64,000 nucleotides of DNA, from positions 1,984,001 through 2,048,000 of the forward strand of contig CAWCHV010000007.1 of NCBI GenBank assembly GCA_963795435.1, given 5' to 3'. Below are positions 54,365 through 63,186 of this stretch, piece after piece. The DNA comes from JAFKFI01 sp963795435 (GTDB lineage Bacteria > Pseudomonadota > Alphaproteobacteria > Acetobacterales > Acetobacteraceae). A program made the translations under genes and the position numbers. The stretch's first letter is position 1. Every line of letters begins with the position of its first letter. Under the pieces are notes generated by a model. That model ran no database searches and was not told where the DNA came from. It saw only the letters and a list, made by a program, of their open reading frames with translations.

Positions 54365-55231
54365 TCACGCCGGACGCACCGCGCCGCGACGGCTGCGGTT
54401 TCGCGCGGCCGCGACAACCGCGATGCAAAGCGCCGCGATCAGCACCCAGACGGCCGGGCGCAGGCCGTCCTCGAAGTCGAGATTGGCGGCGAGCACCCGG
54501 TCGGCCGGGATGTGGGTGGCGAGCGCGTACCACGTGTATTCGATCCCCGTCGTGGCGGCCGAGGCAAGCGCCGCCAGCGGCATCAGCGCGAGCGGCCGGC
54601 GCTGCAATTCCACGGGCAGCAGCCGCCACAGCATCAGCCAGACGAAGCATCCCGCCATCACCATCGCCTCGCTGACGTCCACCTTGGATTGCAAGGTGGC
54701 GTGGAACACCGCCAGCACGCCGATCGGGTAGGCCAGCCAGTGCAGCCGCTTCCAGTTCTTCCCCATCCGACGCACCGAAGCGTCGGTCGAGGTGATCCCG
54801 AGTGCGGCGAGCCCGAGCAGGGCGGTGAAGCCGATGGTGAGATAGAAGCGATGGATGATCTCGGCCGCGACGTGCAGCATGTGCCCGTTCTGGTCGATCG
54901 AGTAGAGCGTGAGATGGATCAGGCCATACGCCAGGGCGCCCACGCCGATCATCCGCCGCACCAGCGGCAGGCGCTGCCAGTCGAACACCGCGCGGGCGGG
55001 CGTCACGGCCAGCGCGGTCAGCAGCAGGCGGATCGTCCACAGGCCGGTACCGTGGATCACCGCGTTCAGCGGGCGGGCACCGAGCACTCCCATTGCGAAC
55101 TGCACCGCCAGCACGATGCCGGGGACGAACAGGGCGAGGAACACCGCGAGTTTGAAGGGCGCGAGCCGGCCGGCCCGGTCACGCCAGGGCAGCTTCCTCG
55201 GTCGACGCCGGGTCAGCGGAGGTTGGGTCAT
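54365..55231 (-). CDS. msrQ: MsrQ-like haem-binding ferric reductase-type membrane subunit
   Basis: The 288-residue membrane protein has the ferric-reductase-like fold of MsrQ (YedZ), which supplies electrons to the periplasmic methionine sulfoxide reductase MsrP. Helix and haem-histidine marks include RPLNAVIHGTGLWTIRLLL, GLIHLTLYSIDQNGHML and KNWKRLHWLAYPIGVLAVFHATLQSK. No msrP gene adjoins it; instead the FAD oxidase follows, and the paralogous secreted proteins precede it with a four-base overlap. So the partner may be elsewhere, or it may serve the exported FAD enzyme. Confidence 0.9.
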   Translation of the reverse strand: MTQPPLTRRRPRKLPWRDRAGRLAPFKLAVFLALFVPGIVLAVQFAMGVLGARPLNAVIHGTGLWTIRLLLTALAVTPARAVFDWQRLPLVRRMIGVGALAYGLIHLTLYSIDQNGHMLHVAAEIIHRFYLTIGFTALLGLAALGITSTDASVRRMGKNWKRLHWLAYPIGVLAVFHATLQSKVDVSEAMVMAGCFVWLMLWRLLPVELQRRPLALMPLAALASAATTGIEYTWYALATHIPADRVLAANLDFEDGLRPAVWVLIAALCIAVVAAARNRSRRGAVRPA

Positions 55232-55794
55232 CGGGATTGCGTCATCCGGGTGTAGCCTGGGGGGAGTTCGAACAGCGCGGCATCCTGCGGCCCGTATTCC
55301 ACCCGCGTTGCGTCGGCCAGCGTGCGCCCGTTCAACCGCACGCGCAGCAGCACGCCGTCGGCGGTGACGCAGATGTCCGTCGCGCGATCCTTCGCGTCCT
55401 GGGTGGTCCAGTCGGTGCAGGCCATGCCCGACACTTCGTCGGCGCCGCCCCGTACGTAACGTCCCTCCCGCAATCCCGTCTCCGGGCCTCCGATTCCGGG
55501 CAGCGTCGCCGGCGCGGGCATTTCGACGAAGGACCGCTCGGGCTCGCGCACGACGTCCATCCGGCGGGCGGCGTAGTCGATCAGCAGGAAGATGCCGGGG
55601 GTCGGCGGGTCGATCCGCATCCGCCGCGCCGCGACGGACCAGCGCATCCGCTGCTCCAGCGCCCGGCCGCCCGCATCCATCCGATAGGTCACGGCGACGT
55701 CGCGGGTCGGGATGAGGACCGGCCCGTCCGCCGCCCGCGTGGCCCCCGGCGCCAGAACGAGCCCGGCGAGGGCCACCAGGCCGAGCCGCCTCAT
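55228..55794 (-). CDS. secreted protein, paralogue 1 (hypothetical)
   Basis: This 188-residue protein has a signal peptide (MRRLGLVALAGLVLAPGATRA) and resembles its neighbour: both contain an N-terminal xPxTRDxxVxYR pattern, and both end GPQxAxLFxxPxGYxRM. It also holds RMRIDPPTPGIFLLIDYAARRMDVV and two cysteines in MACTDWTTQDAKDRATDICVT (in the neighbour, LSCTVWDVQA...VCVT). No family is recognised, but the DUF4412-like look (a lipocalin-like secreted fold) is possible. It overlaps msrQ and its paralogue by four bases each. Confidence 0.78.
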   Translation of the reverse strand: MRRLGLVALAGLVLAPGATRAADGPVLIPTRDVAVTYRMDAGGRALEQRMRWSVAARRMRIDPPTPGIFLLIDYAARRMDVVREPERSFVEMPAPATLPGIGGPETGLREGRYVRGGADEVSGMACTDWTTQDAKDRATDICVTADGVLLRVRLNGRTLADATRVEYGPQDAALFELPPGYTRMTQSR

Positions 55795-56399
55795 CGCGCC
55801 GGTGGCGCGCCGCCCGCTCCGGCGGGCAGGCGGGGAATGTCCATCCTCAGATATCCGGCCGGCGGCTGGAACAGGCCGGCGGCCTGCGGCCCGTAGGTGA
55901 CGGATACCGCCTCGACGCTGCCGCTGCCGTATTGCGGGTCGTGCCCCTGGCCGCGCAGCACGATGCCGTCCGAGGTGACGCAGACCCGGCCGGTCCGTCC
56001 CTCCGGGGCCTGCACGTCCCAGACCGTGCACGACAAGCCCGCGACACGCTCCGACCCCTCGCGGGTGAAGCGCATCCGCTCGCTCGGCAGGAAGTCGCGC
56101 ACCATCTCGGACTTCGCGGGCGTCTCGAAATAGACCTGGGGCTGGCGCATCACCATCAGCACGCGGCCGGCGTCGCGATCCACGATGACATAGCCGGGCA
56201 GGTCCGCCGGCTCGACGCGGAGTTTCCCGCCGCTGACATGCACGCGGACCGACATGGCGGCCTGATCGCGCGGGCCTTCCGCGCGGTAGAGCACCGTCGC
56301 GTCGCGCGTCGCGGTCAACGGCGGATGCTCGCCCGCCACGGCGAACCCAGGCGCCGCGCCCGCGAAAAGCGCCAGCACGGCGAGACGCCGGGGCGTCAC
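55791..56399 (-). CDS. secreted protein, paralogue 2 (hypothetical)
   Basis: The 202-residue product has a signal peptide (leader to AVAGEHPP) and shares domain pattern with the next gene: TATRDATVLYRAEG, LRVEPADLPGYVIVDRDAGRVLMV, SCTVWDVQAPEG with VCVTSDGIVLR, and GPQAAGLFQPPAGYLRMD. So the two arose by tandem duplication. The start is GTG at 56399, inside the aat stop. The function is not known. Confidence 0.78.
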   Translation of the reverse strand: MTPRRLAVLALFAGAAPGFAVAGEHPPLTATRDATVLYRAEGPRDQAAMSVRVHVSGGKLRVEPADLPGYVIVDRDAGRVLMVMRQPQVYFETPAKSEMVRDFLPSERMRFTREGSERVAGLSCTVWDVQAPEGRTGRVCVTSDGIVLRGQGHDPQYGSGSVEAVSVTYGPQAAGLFQPPAGYLRMDIPRLPAGAGGAPPAR

Positions 56400-57061
56400 G
56401 CCCGGCGCCCGGCCAGGGAGCGGATTTCCGCGAGGAGCACGGATGGCGGCGGCGAGGCGATCCAGCGCGCCGGCACGTCCACCGCCGCGGCGAGCAGGGA
56501 TTTGTAGTCCTCCCGCGCGACCTCCTCGGTGCCGAACTGCGCCAGGTGGCTAGTGACGAACTGCGTGTCCAGCAGGCGGAACCCGCCCAGCCGCAGCCGC
56601 GCCACCAGATGCACGAGCGCCACCTTGGAGGCGTCCCGCACGGTGCTGAACATGCTCTCGCCGAAGAACGTCCCGCCCAGCGCCACGCCATAGAGCCCGC
56701 CGACGAGGCACCCGGCTTGCCAGCACTCGACCGAATGGGCGTGGCCCATCCGGTGCAACTCGCCGAACAGCCGCTCGATCTGATGGTTGATCCAGGTGTC
56801 CTCGCGTCCGGGCGCCGCCGCCGCGCAGGCCGCGACGGTGGCCGCGAAGTTCCGGTCGGCGGAGACCTCGAACAAGTCGGACATCACCGATCGGAACAGC
56901 CGGCGCGGCAGATGGAACCCGTCGAGCGGCAAGACCCCGCGACGCTCGGGATCGAGCCAATAGAGCCGGTCGCCGCGCCGCGTCTCCGCCATCGGGAACA
57001 GACCGTGGCGATAAGCCCGCAGTATCAGCTCCGGCGTGATCTCCACGATGCGCCGCGACAT
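56396..57061 (-). CDS. aat: leucyl/phenylalanyl-tRNA-protein transferase
   Basis: Aat adds Leu or Phe from its tRNA to N-terminal Arg or Lys, marking proteins for ClpSAP decay (N-degron pathway). Family hallmarks in the 221-residue protein: ITPELILRAYRHGLFPMAE, YWLDPERRGVLPLDGFHLPRRLFR, THSVE-type AHSVECWQAGCLVGGLYGVALGGTFFGESMFS, and LLDTQFVTSHLAQFG. The start ATG at 57061 fits. It overlaps the secreted paralogue by four bases. It normally follows accC; here a PEP-CTERM gene sits between. Confidence 0.96.
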   Translation of the reverse strand: MSRRIVEITPELILRAYRHGLFPMAETRRGDRLYWLDPERRGVLPLDGFHLPRRLFRSVMSDLFEVSADRNFAATVAACAAAAPGREDTWINHQIERLFGELHRMGHAHSVECWQAGCLVGGLYGVALGGTFFGESMFSTVRDASKVALVHLVARLRLGGFRLLDTQFVTSHLAQFGTEEVAREDYKSLLAAAVDVPARWIASPPPSVLLAEIRSLAGRRA

Positions 57062-57177
57062 GGCCCCATACTGCCCTCGCTGGCGACCCGGCGGAAGAGC
57101 CGTTGCGTACGGGCGGTTGCCTACGGGCGGCAGGCACGGTCCTCACCCGGAATTGTTGCGCGAAGCCGCCGCGTGCT

Positions 57178-57192
57178 GTTAAGCTGCTTAAC
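57178..57192. promoter_or_regulatory. perfect palindrome GTTAAGC-T-GCTTAAC
   Basis: A 15-base perfect palindrome lies 145 bases before the PEP-CTERM start codon in the only long gap of the area. It is flanked by GC-rich sequence, so it stands out and could be an operator. No known regulator is assigned. Confidence 0.4.
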
Positions 57193-57336
57193 GCGCGGTT
57201 CATCAGAAGCCGCGCGTGAATACTTTCGGTTGAGCCGGCCGCCTCGCCCGCCGCTAGGTCTTGCGTGAAACGACGAGCGGAAGCCGCCCTGTCGAAAGCA
57301 TCAACAAGAAACAGCTGGTCTGGAGGAAAAACATCC

Positions 57337-58581
57337 ATGCGGAAGTTCCACTCGGCGGCCTTGGCGGGCCTGCTCGCCGCGACGGGCGCGGCGAGCCCGG
57401 CGGTCGCCGGTCCGTTCAGTCCCTATTCGCTGGTCACGACCATCGCGATCCCGAGCGCCGGCGACACGATCAACCCCAATCCCGGCGGGGCGTTCACGGC
57501 GTTCGACATCAGCTTCTTCGATCCGACCACCCGGCGCGACTACGTGGCCGACCGGTCGAATGCGGCGGTCGACGTGTTCGCCGGCAACATGTTCCTCGGG
57601 CGGGTGCGGGGGTTCGCGGGTCAGCAGAAGTCGACCTCGATCTCCGGTCCCGACGGCGTGCTGACGGTCAGCAACAGCACCCAGCACACGCTGTTCGCCG
57701 GCGACGCGGGGAGCCTGCTGCGGACGTACAACATCACCAGCAACGCGCTGCCGCCGCCGGTCCAGTTCTCGCCGATCAACACCGGCGGCAAGTTCCGGGT
57801 CGACGAGATGGCTTATTCGCCCTCCGCCAACCTGGTGCTGGTCGCCAACAACGCGGACACTCCCGCGTTCGGGACGCTGGTGAACGCCAGCACCGGCGCC
57901 ATCGTCCACGGCCACATCGTCATCCCCGGCGCCGCCCCGACCGACGGTCTCGAGCAGTCGGTGTGGGACCCCAAGACCGGCTCGTTCTTCATCTCGGTCC
58001 CGGTCATCAATGGCGGTCCGGGCGGGGTCGCGGAGATCAAAACCGACGGGACCGTCGGAAAGGTGATCAATTTCGCCAATCTGGGTATTGCGTCCTGCTC
58101 GCCGACCGGCCTCGTCCTCGGCGCGAGCGGCAATCTCATGGTCGGTTGCGGCAACAAGGGCACTCAGACCATCGTGCTCAACCCGGCCGGCGCCGGTTCG
58201 CTCGTCAAGACCCTTACGCAGGTCAGCGGATCCGACGAGCTCTGGTACGATCCGAAAAACGGCAACTTCTACGTGACCGGCGTGAACAGTGCCGGCGGCC
58301 GGGTGTTCGACGTCGTCAACGACATGACGTTGAGCATCCTGCAATCCGTGTCGCTGCCAAACGTGAACGCGCACTCGATCGCCGTGGACCCGGGCAACGG
58401 GTTCGTCTACGTGCCGCTCGAGGGCACCACCTCCGCCCTCGCCAACCCGCTCTGCTCGCTCGGCTGCGTCGCGGTGTATGGCATGGCCGGCGTCCCCGAA
58501 CCCGGCAGTCTGCCGCTGATGATCGCCGGAATGGCGGGTCTCGTCGGCCTGGCGTTCCGCCGCCGCATCCACTCCGCCTAG
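57337..58581 (+). CDS. PEP-CTERM sorting-domain protein
   Basis: The 414-residue protein has a signal peptide (residues 1-24) and a C-terminal VPEPGSLPL, a hydrophobic helix (LMIAGMAGLVGLAF) and RRR, the PEP-CTERM tripartite sorting signal processed by an exosortase. The body contains repeating beta-propeller-like segments (for example YVADRSNAAVDVFAG, LVLVANNAD, NFYVTGVNSAGGRVFDVV, SIAVDPGNGFVYVPLEG), fit for an extracellular ligand-binding propeller. The ATG at 57337 has GGAGG upstream. It lies between aat and accC on the opposite strand. No exosortase is in the window. Confidence 0.92.
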   Translation: MRKFHSAALAGLLAATGAASPAVAGPFSPYSLVTTIAIPSAGDTINPNPGGAFTAFDISFFDPTTRRDYVADRSNAAVDVFAGNMFLGRVRGFAGQQKSTSISGPDGVLTVSNSTQHTLFAGDAGSLLRTYNITSNALPPPVQFSPINTGGKFRVDEMAYSPSANLVLVANNADTPAFGTLVNASTGAIVHGHIVIPGAAPTDGLEQSVWDPKTGSFFISVPVINGGPGGVAEIKTDGTVGKVINFANLGIASCSPTGLVLGASGNLMVGCGNKGTQTIVLNPAGAGSLVKTLTQVSGSDELWYDPKNGNFYVTGVNSAGGRVFDVVNDMTLSILQSVSLPNVNAHSIAVDPGNGFVYVPLEGTTSALANPLCSLGCVAVYGMAGVPEPGSLPLMIAGMAGLVGLAFRRRIHSA

Positions 58582-58594
58582 CGAATGACGACGA

Positions 58595-58620
58595 AGGCGC
58601 CGGAGCAGACCCTGGCGCCT
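58595..58620. terminator. hairpin between convergent PEP-CTERM gene and accC
   Basis: AGGCGCC (58595-58601) pairs with GGCGCCT (58614-58620) in a seven-pair stem. It lies in the 44-base gap between two converging genes and could terminate both. Confidence 0.55.
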
Positions 58621-58625
58621 CCGTC

Positions 58626-59969
58626 TCAATCGTGCTTTGCCACGAACCGTTCGAGCCAGTGGATCGTGTATTCGCCGGTCTGAAACGCCGGTTCGTCGAC
58701 GATGCGGCGGTGCAGCGGGATGGTGGTCGCGACGCCGACGACGGCGAACTCGTCCAGCGCGCGCCGCAGCCGCGCGATCGCCTCCGGCCGCGTCGGCGCG
58801 TGCACGATCAGCTTGGCGATCAGGCTGTCGTAATAGGGCGGCACCTGATAGCCGGCGTAGAGCGCCGAATCGACCCGCACGCCGAGGCCGCCCGGCGCGT
58901 GGAACGCGGTGACCCGGCCGGGAGAAGGCGCGAAACTCTCGGGGTCCTCGGCGTTGATCCGGCACTCGATCGCGTGGCCGCTGAACAGGACATCCTTCTG
59001 CGAATATCCGAGCGCGGCGCCATCGGCGATGCGGATCTGCTCGCGCACAAGGTCGATGCCGCACACCATCTCCGTCACCGGATGTTCCACCTGCAAGCGC
59101 GTGTTCATCTCGATGAAGGCGAACTGTCCATCCTGGAACAGGAACTCGAGGGTTCCCGCGTTGCGATAGCCGAGGCGGCGCAGCGCCGAGGTCACGGTGC
59201 CGCCGAGCTGATCGCGCATCGCCGCGGTCAATACCGGGGAGCCCGCCTCCTCCAGCAGCTTCTGGTGTCGCCGCTGCAAGCTGCAATCCCGCTCTCCGAG
59301 ATGCACGACGCTGCCGTGCGCGTCGGCCAGCACCTGCAACTCGATATGGCGCGGGCGGTCGAGGTATTTCTCCAGGTAGACCGCGTCGTTGCCGAAGCCG
59401 GCGCGCGCCTCCGCCCGGGCGACGCGGAACGCTTCATCGAGCCCGGCGGCGTCCCGCGCGACCTTCATGCCCCGCCCGCCGCCGCCGGCCGCCGCCTTGA
59501 TGAGCACCGGATAGCCGATCCGCTCGGCCACCGCCGCGGCCGTCGCGAGGTCCGGCACCGCGCCTGACGAGCCGGGCACCAGCGGCACGCCGAGTGCCGC
59601 CATCGCCTCTTTGGCGGCGATCTTGTCGCCCATCATGCGGATATGCGCGGGCGACGGGCCGATGAAGGTGAGCCCGTGCGCCTCCACCATCTCGGCGAAG
59701 TCGGCGTTCTCGCTGAGGAAGCCGTAGCCCGGATGGATCGCGTCCGCGCCGGTGATGCTGGCGGCGGAGAGGATGGCGTGGCTGTTGAGATAGCTGTTGC
59801 GCGCGGCGGGCGGCCCGATGCACACGCTCTCGTCGGCGAGGCGCACATGCATCGCCTCGGCGTCCGCCGTCGAGTGGACGGCGACGGTGGCGACGCCGAG
59901 TTCGCGGCAAGCGCGCTGCACGCGAAGCGCGATCTCGCCCCGATTGGCGATCAGGATCTTCTGGAACAA
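58626..59969 (-). CDS. accC: acetyl-CoA carboxylase biotin carboxylase subunit
   Basis: AccC carboxylates the biotin of AccB with bicarbonate and ATP, the first half-reaction of fatty-acid synthesis. The 447-residue length is normal. ATP-grasp features include KAAAGGGGRGMKVA, YLEKYLDRPRHIELQVLAD, and FIEMNTRLQVEHPVTEMV. The ATG at 59969 begins MFQKILIANRGEIALRV. It is four bases downstream of accB and in one operon with aroQ. Confidence 0.97.
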   Translation of the reverse strand: MFQKILIANRGEIALRVQRACRELGVATVAVHSTADAEAMHVRLADESVCIGPPAARNSYLNSHAILSAASITGADAIHPGYGFLSENADFAEMVEAHGLTFIGPSPAHIRMMGDKIAAKEAMAALGVPLVPGSSGAVPDLATAAAVAERIGYPVLIKAAAGGGGRGMKVARDAAGLDEAFRVARAEARAGFGNDAVYLEKYLDRPRHIELQVLADAHGSVVHLGERDCSLQRRHQKLLEEAGSPVLTAAMRDQLGGTVTSALRRLGYRNAGTLEFLFQDGQFAFIEMNTRLQVEHPVTEMVCGIDLVREQIRIADGAALGYSQKDVLFSGHAIECRINAEDPESFAPSPGRVTAFHAPGGLGVRVDSALYAGYQVPPYYDSLIAKLIVHAPTRPEAIARLRRALDEFAVVGVATTIPLHRRIVDEPAFQTGEYTIHWLERFVAKHD

Positions 59970-59973
59970 CCGG

Positions 59974-60435
59974 CTATTCCAGGACCATCAGCACCTCGCC
60001 GTACTCCACCGGGCCGCCGGAGACGACGAGGATCTGCGCCACCACGCCGGATTTCGGCGCCTTGATCTGGTTGAACGTCTTCATCGCCTCGATCAGCAGC
60101 AGGGTCGTGCCCGCCTCGACGGTCTGGCCGATCGTGACATAGGGCGGGGTGCCCGGCTCGGGAGACAGATAGGCCACGCCGACCATCGGGCTCAGCACCG
60201 CGCCGGGATGCTGGCTCGGATCGACGATCGCCGGCACCGTCTGGACCGATCCGGCGGGGATCGTCACGGAGGCCATCTCCGCCGGCGCCGTCGCGTACGC
60301 CGCCACCGGCGCGGGCGCGCGGGCCACCCGGATGCGGCTGTCCTTCTCGGCGATCTCGATCTCGGTGAGGCCGGTCTCGGTCAGGATCGCGGCCAGTGTC
60401 CTGATCGCCTCGGCGTCGAAGGGAAGACGGATCAT
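59974..60435 (-). CDS. accB: acetyl-CoA carboxylase biotin carboxyl carrier protein
   Basis: AccB carries biotin on a lysine, shuttling CO2 between AccC and the carboxyltransferase. The 153-residue protein has an N-terminal helical part (FDAEAIRTLAAILTETGLTEIEI), a linker, and the lipoyl-like domain ending IEAMKTFNQIKAP, with the biotinyl lysine in EAMKT. The usual Met after Lys is Thr here, as in other alphaproteobacterial AccB. ATG at 60435 overlaps the aroQ stop by four bases. Confidence 0.96.
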   Translation of the reverse strand: MIRLPFDAEAIRTLAAILTETGLTEIEIAEKDSRIRVARAPAPVAAYATAPAEMASVTIPAGSVQTVPAIVDPSQHPGAVLSPMVGVAYLSPEPGTPPYVTIGQTVEAGTTLLLIEAMKTFNQIKAPKSGVVAQILVVSGGPVEYGEVLMVLE

Positions 60436-60893
60436 GGGCTCTCCGCGAGCAGATCGGCCACCGCCGTCAGGGCCAAGGCGTAGCCGCGAACGCCGAGACC
60501 GCATATCACCCCCACCGCTGCCTTGGAGACGAAGGACTGATGCCGGAACTCCTCGCGGCGGTGAATGTTCGTCACGTGCACCTCGATGACCGGACACTCC
60601 GCCGCGAACAGCGCGTCCATCAGCGCGATCGAGGTGTGGCTGTAGCCCCCCGGATTGATGACGATCGCCGCCGCCCGGTCACGGCACTCCTGCACCCAGG
60701 AGATCAGCTCGCCCTCCCCGTTGGTCTGTCGGAAGTCGATGGCGAGCCCCAGCGCCTCGGCCGTTTCGGCGCAAAGCTGCTCCACGTCGTCGAGGGTCGC
60801 GCCGCCGTAGAGATGGGGCTGCCGCAGCCCGAGCATGTTGAGGTTCGGGCCGTTCAGCACGGCTATGAGCGGCAATGGCGCTGCGTGGGACAT
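60432..60893 (-). CDS. aroQ: type II 3-dehydroquinate dehydratase
   Basis: AroQ removes water from 3-dehydroquinate in the shikimate pathway. The 153-residue length fits the dodecameric type II enzyme. The active site shows NGPNLNMLGLRQPHLYGG (Arg and Tyr), INPGGYSHTSIAL (the substrate loop) and EVHVTNIHRREEFRH (His). It is the first gene of aroQ-accB-accC, an order frequent in proteobacteria, with four-base coupling to accB. Confidence 0.97.
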   Translation of the reverse strand: MSHAAPLPLIAVLNGPNLNMLGLRQPHLYGGATLDDVEQLCAETAEALGLAIDFRQTNGEGELISWVQECRDRAAAIVINPGGYSHTSIALMDALFAAECPVIEVHVTNIHRREEFRHQSFVSKAAVGVICGLGVRGYALALTAVADLLAESP

Positions 60894-60958
60894 GCGCGCC
60901 GCCTAGCACAGCCCAGGGTTCCGGTCCAACGCCCGGCGGCGACGTGGCGCGGTCCGGA

Positions 60959-61471
60959 TCACGTGTCGTCCGGCCGCCGATGCACCCAGACATCCACGGT
61001 CGCTCCCCGCAGCCCGACCGTGCCGTCCCGGACCGCCCCCAGTTTCTCGGCCACCCGGATGGAGCGCGCGTTGGACGGCACGATGAAGCTCGCCAGGCGG
61101 GGGAAAGCGTAGCTGTCGAAGGCCCACGCGCGCACCGCGCGGGCGGCCTCCGTCGCGTAGCCCTGCCCCCAGGCATTGGGGCCGATCGTGTAGGCGATCT
61201 CGGGCTCCGGCCAGTCGGTGGGGTGCAGGATACCCACATGGCCGATCACCCGGCGGGACGCGCCCTCCTCGATCGCGAACACGCCGTAGCCGCGCAGCGC
61301 CCATTGCCCGACCATCGCCGCCATGCGGTCCCAGGCCTCGGCCCGCGACAGAGGCCCACCGATATAGCGCGCGACCTCGGGCTCTGCGCGCACCGCCGCG
61401 TAGTCATCGAGGTCGTCGGCGCGGAAGGCGCGCAAGCGCAGTCGCGCGGTGCGAAGCTCAGGGATAACCAT
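60959..61471 (-). CDS. GNAT acetyltransferase, RimJ/RimL type
   Basis: The 170-residue product has the RimJ/RimL-like start LRTARLRLRAFRADDLDDYAAV and the acetyl-CoA loop GQGYATEAARAVRAWAF, then SNARSIRVAEKLGAVRDG. Such enzymes acetylate protein N-termini or small amines. The ATG at 61471 starts the family sequence. It lies 65 bases upstream of aroQ in the same strand but is not overlapped. The substrate is unknown. Confidence 0.9.
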   Translation of the reverse strand: MVIPELRTARLRLRAFRADDLDDYAAVRAEPEVARYIGGPLSRAEAWDRMAAMVGQWALRGYGVFAIEEGASRRVIGHVGILHPTDWPEPEIAYTIGPNAWGQGYATEAARAVRAWAFDSYAFPRLASFIVPSNARSIRVAEKLGAVRDGTVGLRGATVDVWVHRRPDDT

Positions 61472-61637
61472 GTGCCATCTCCGTGTGCCTCATGCGGGCG
61501 GGGCCGCCTGGAGTTCCGACATTCGCGACTTGTATGGTAGCATACGGTCAATTCCGAAATCGCGCTCGGCGCGTGCGGGCGGGTAGAACCCTCCCGGGGC
61601 AGCGTGGGCCTGCCGGATCGTCATTCTCGGGGGCTCG

Positions 61638-63176
61638 ATGCGCAGATTGCCCAGTGCTGGGCGGGCAGACGACGCAACGCTCGTACTGCTGCTGATATTG
61701 GCAACCGGCGGCCTGCGCATCCTGTTCGGGCTGGCGCTGGGTCTCGGCGTGGACGAGAGCTACATGGTGGCGGCGGGGCGCGAGCTGCGGCTCGGCTATT
61801 TCGATCACCCGCCGGCCGCGTGGTGGCTGGCCTGGGGCGCGAGCTGGCTCGCCAGCAGCGACGCGGCACTCATCGTGCGGCTGCCCTTCATCGCGCTGTT
61901 CGGGCTGTCCACGTGGCTGATGTACCGGCTCGCCGGGACGCTCTACACGCCGCGCGCCGGACTATGGGCCGCGGTGACACTCAATCTCGCCCCGGTGTTC
62001 GGCGTCACCACCGGCGGCTGGGTGCTGCCGGACGGGCCGTTGGACGCGGCCTTGCTCGGCGCCGCCCTGTGCTTGGTGTACGCGGTGCAGGGCTCCGGCC
62101 GCCCGGCGCGGCTCTGGTGGCTCGCCAGCGGGCTCTGCGCCGGGCTGGCGCTGTTCGCGAAATACTCGGCCGCGCTGACGCTCGTGGGGGCCTGCGTCTA
62201 TCTGGCGACCCAGCGGGAGCACCGGCGCTGGCTGGCGCGCCCGGAGCCCTACCTTGCCGGACTGGTCGCGACCCTGATCTTTCTGCCGGTGCTGATCTGG
62301 AACGCGCTGCATGGCTGGGCGTCGTTCGCGTTTCAGGCCGGGCGCGCCGAGGGCGCGGCGTTCTCGCCGGCGATGCCGCTCGTGACCCTCGGCGGCGAGG
62401 CGCTGTTCCTGCTGCCCTGGATCTGGCTGCCGCTGATGGTTGTCTTCGTCCGGGCGATCGGGCGCGGACCGCGCGAATGGCGGGGATGGCTGCTTTGCTG
62501 CCTCGGCGCGCCGCCGATCCTGGTGTTCACCCTGGTCTCCGCCTGGTCGAGCCATCGCGTGCTGTACCACTGGGCGGCGCCGGGCTATTTGATGCTGTTC
62601 CCCCTTCTGGGCGCGCTGGTCGCGCGCGACCTGGAGCGCGGCTGGCGGGTCACGCGGATCTGGCTCGTCGGCACCGCCCTGTTCGTGCTGGCTGGGGTGG
62701 CGATCGTCGCGGCGCAGGGGGGCTATGGCTGGCTGCCGGGCTTCTCGTCCTATTTCCAGGCCGGCAAGGACCCGTCCCTGGACGCGGTGAACTGGACGGA
62801 TCTGCCCGCCGCGCTCGCGGCGCGGGGGCTGGCCGGGCGGCACGGTCTCGTCATCGCGGGGGTCAACTGGCGCGACACCGGGAAGATCGCCTACGCGCTC
62901 GGCGGCAGCGAGACGGTGATCTGCCTCGACACCGACGACCGCCAGTTCGGCCTCAACCGGCCCGCCGCCACCGCCTTGGGCAAGGACGTGCTCATCGTCG
63001 TGCGGTCCGAGGACGCCGAGCGGGCCGCCGCCAAATACGCGCCCATCTTCGCGCGCATGGCGACATTACCGCCCGTGACGATCGGGCACGGCGGCAGCGC
63101 GGGACTGGAGCTGTCGCTGCTGCTCGGTCACACGCTTCGCGTCTGGCCGCCGCCGGCCTCGCCCGACATGTCCTGA
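61638..63176 (+). CDS. family 39 glycosyltransferase, ArnT/PMT-like
   Basis: This 512-residue polytopic protein has about ten to eleven membrane helices and belongs to GT39, using polyprenyl-phosphate sugars outside the membrane. The first loop has the usual DES motif (GLGVDESYMVAAGRELRLGYFDHPP), where Asp and Glu are catalytic. A second loop region FAKYSAALTLVGA and a soluble C-terminal domain (GLVIAGVNWRDTGKIAYALGG) follow. The ATG at 61638 precedes it by a short RNA leader. The acceptor (lipid A, exopolysaccharide or protein) is open. Confidence 0.92.
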   Translation: MRRLPSAGRADDATLVLLLILATGGLRILFGLALGLGVDESYMVAAGRELRLGYFDHPPAAWWLAWGASWLASSDAALIVRLPFIALFGLSTWLMYRLAGTLYTPRAGLWAAVTLNLAPVFGVTTGGWVLPDGPLDAALLGAALCLVYAVQGSGRPARLWWLASGLCAGLALFAKYSAALTLVGACVYLATQREHRRWLARPEPYLAGLVATLIFLPVLIWNALHGWASFAFQAGRAEGAAFSPAMPLVTLGGEALFLLPWIWLPLMVVFVRAIGRGPREWRGWLLCCLGAPPILVFTLVSAWSSHRVLYHWAAPGYLMLFPLLGALVARDLERGWRVTRIWLVGTALFVLAGVAIVAAQGGYGWLPGFSSYFQAGKDPSLDAVNWTDLPAALAARGLAGRHGLVIAGVNWRDTGKIAYALGGSETVICLDTDDRQFGLNRPAATALGKDVLIVVRSEDAERAAAKYAPIFARMATLPPVTIGHGGSAGLELSLLLGHTLRVWPPPASPDMS

Positions 63177-63186
63177 CGCACCGACC

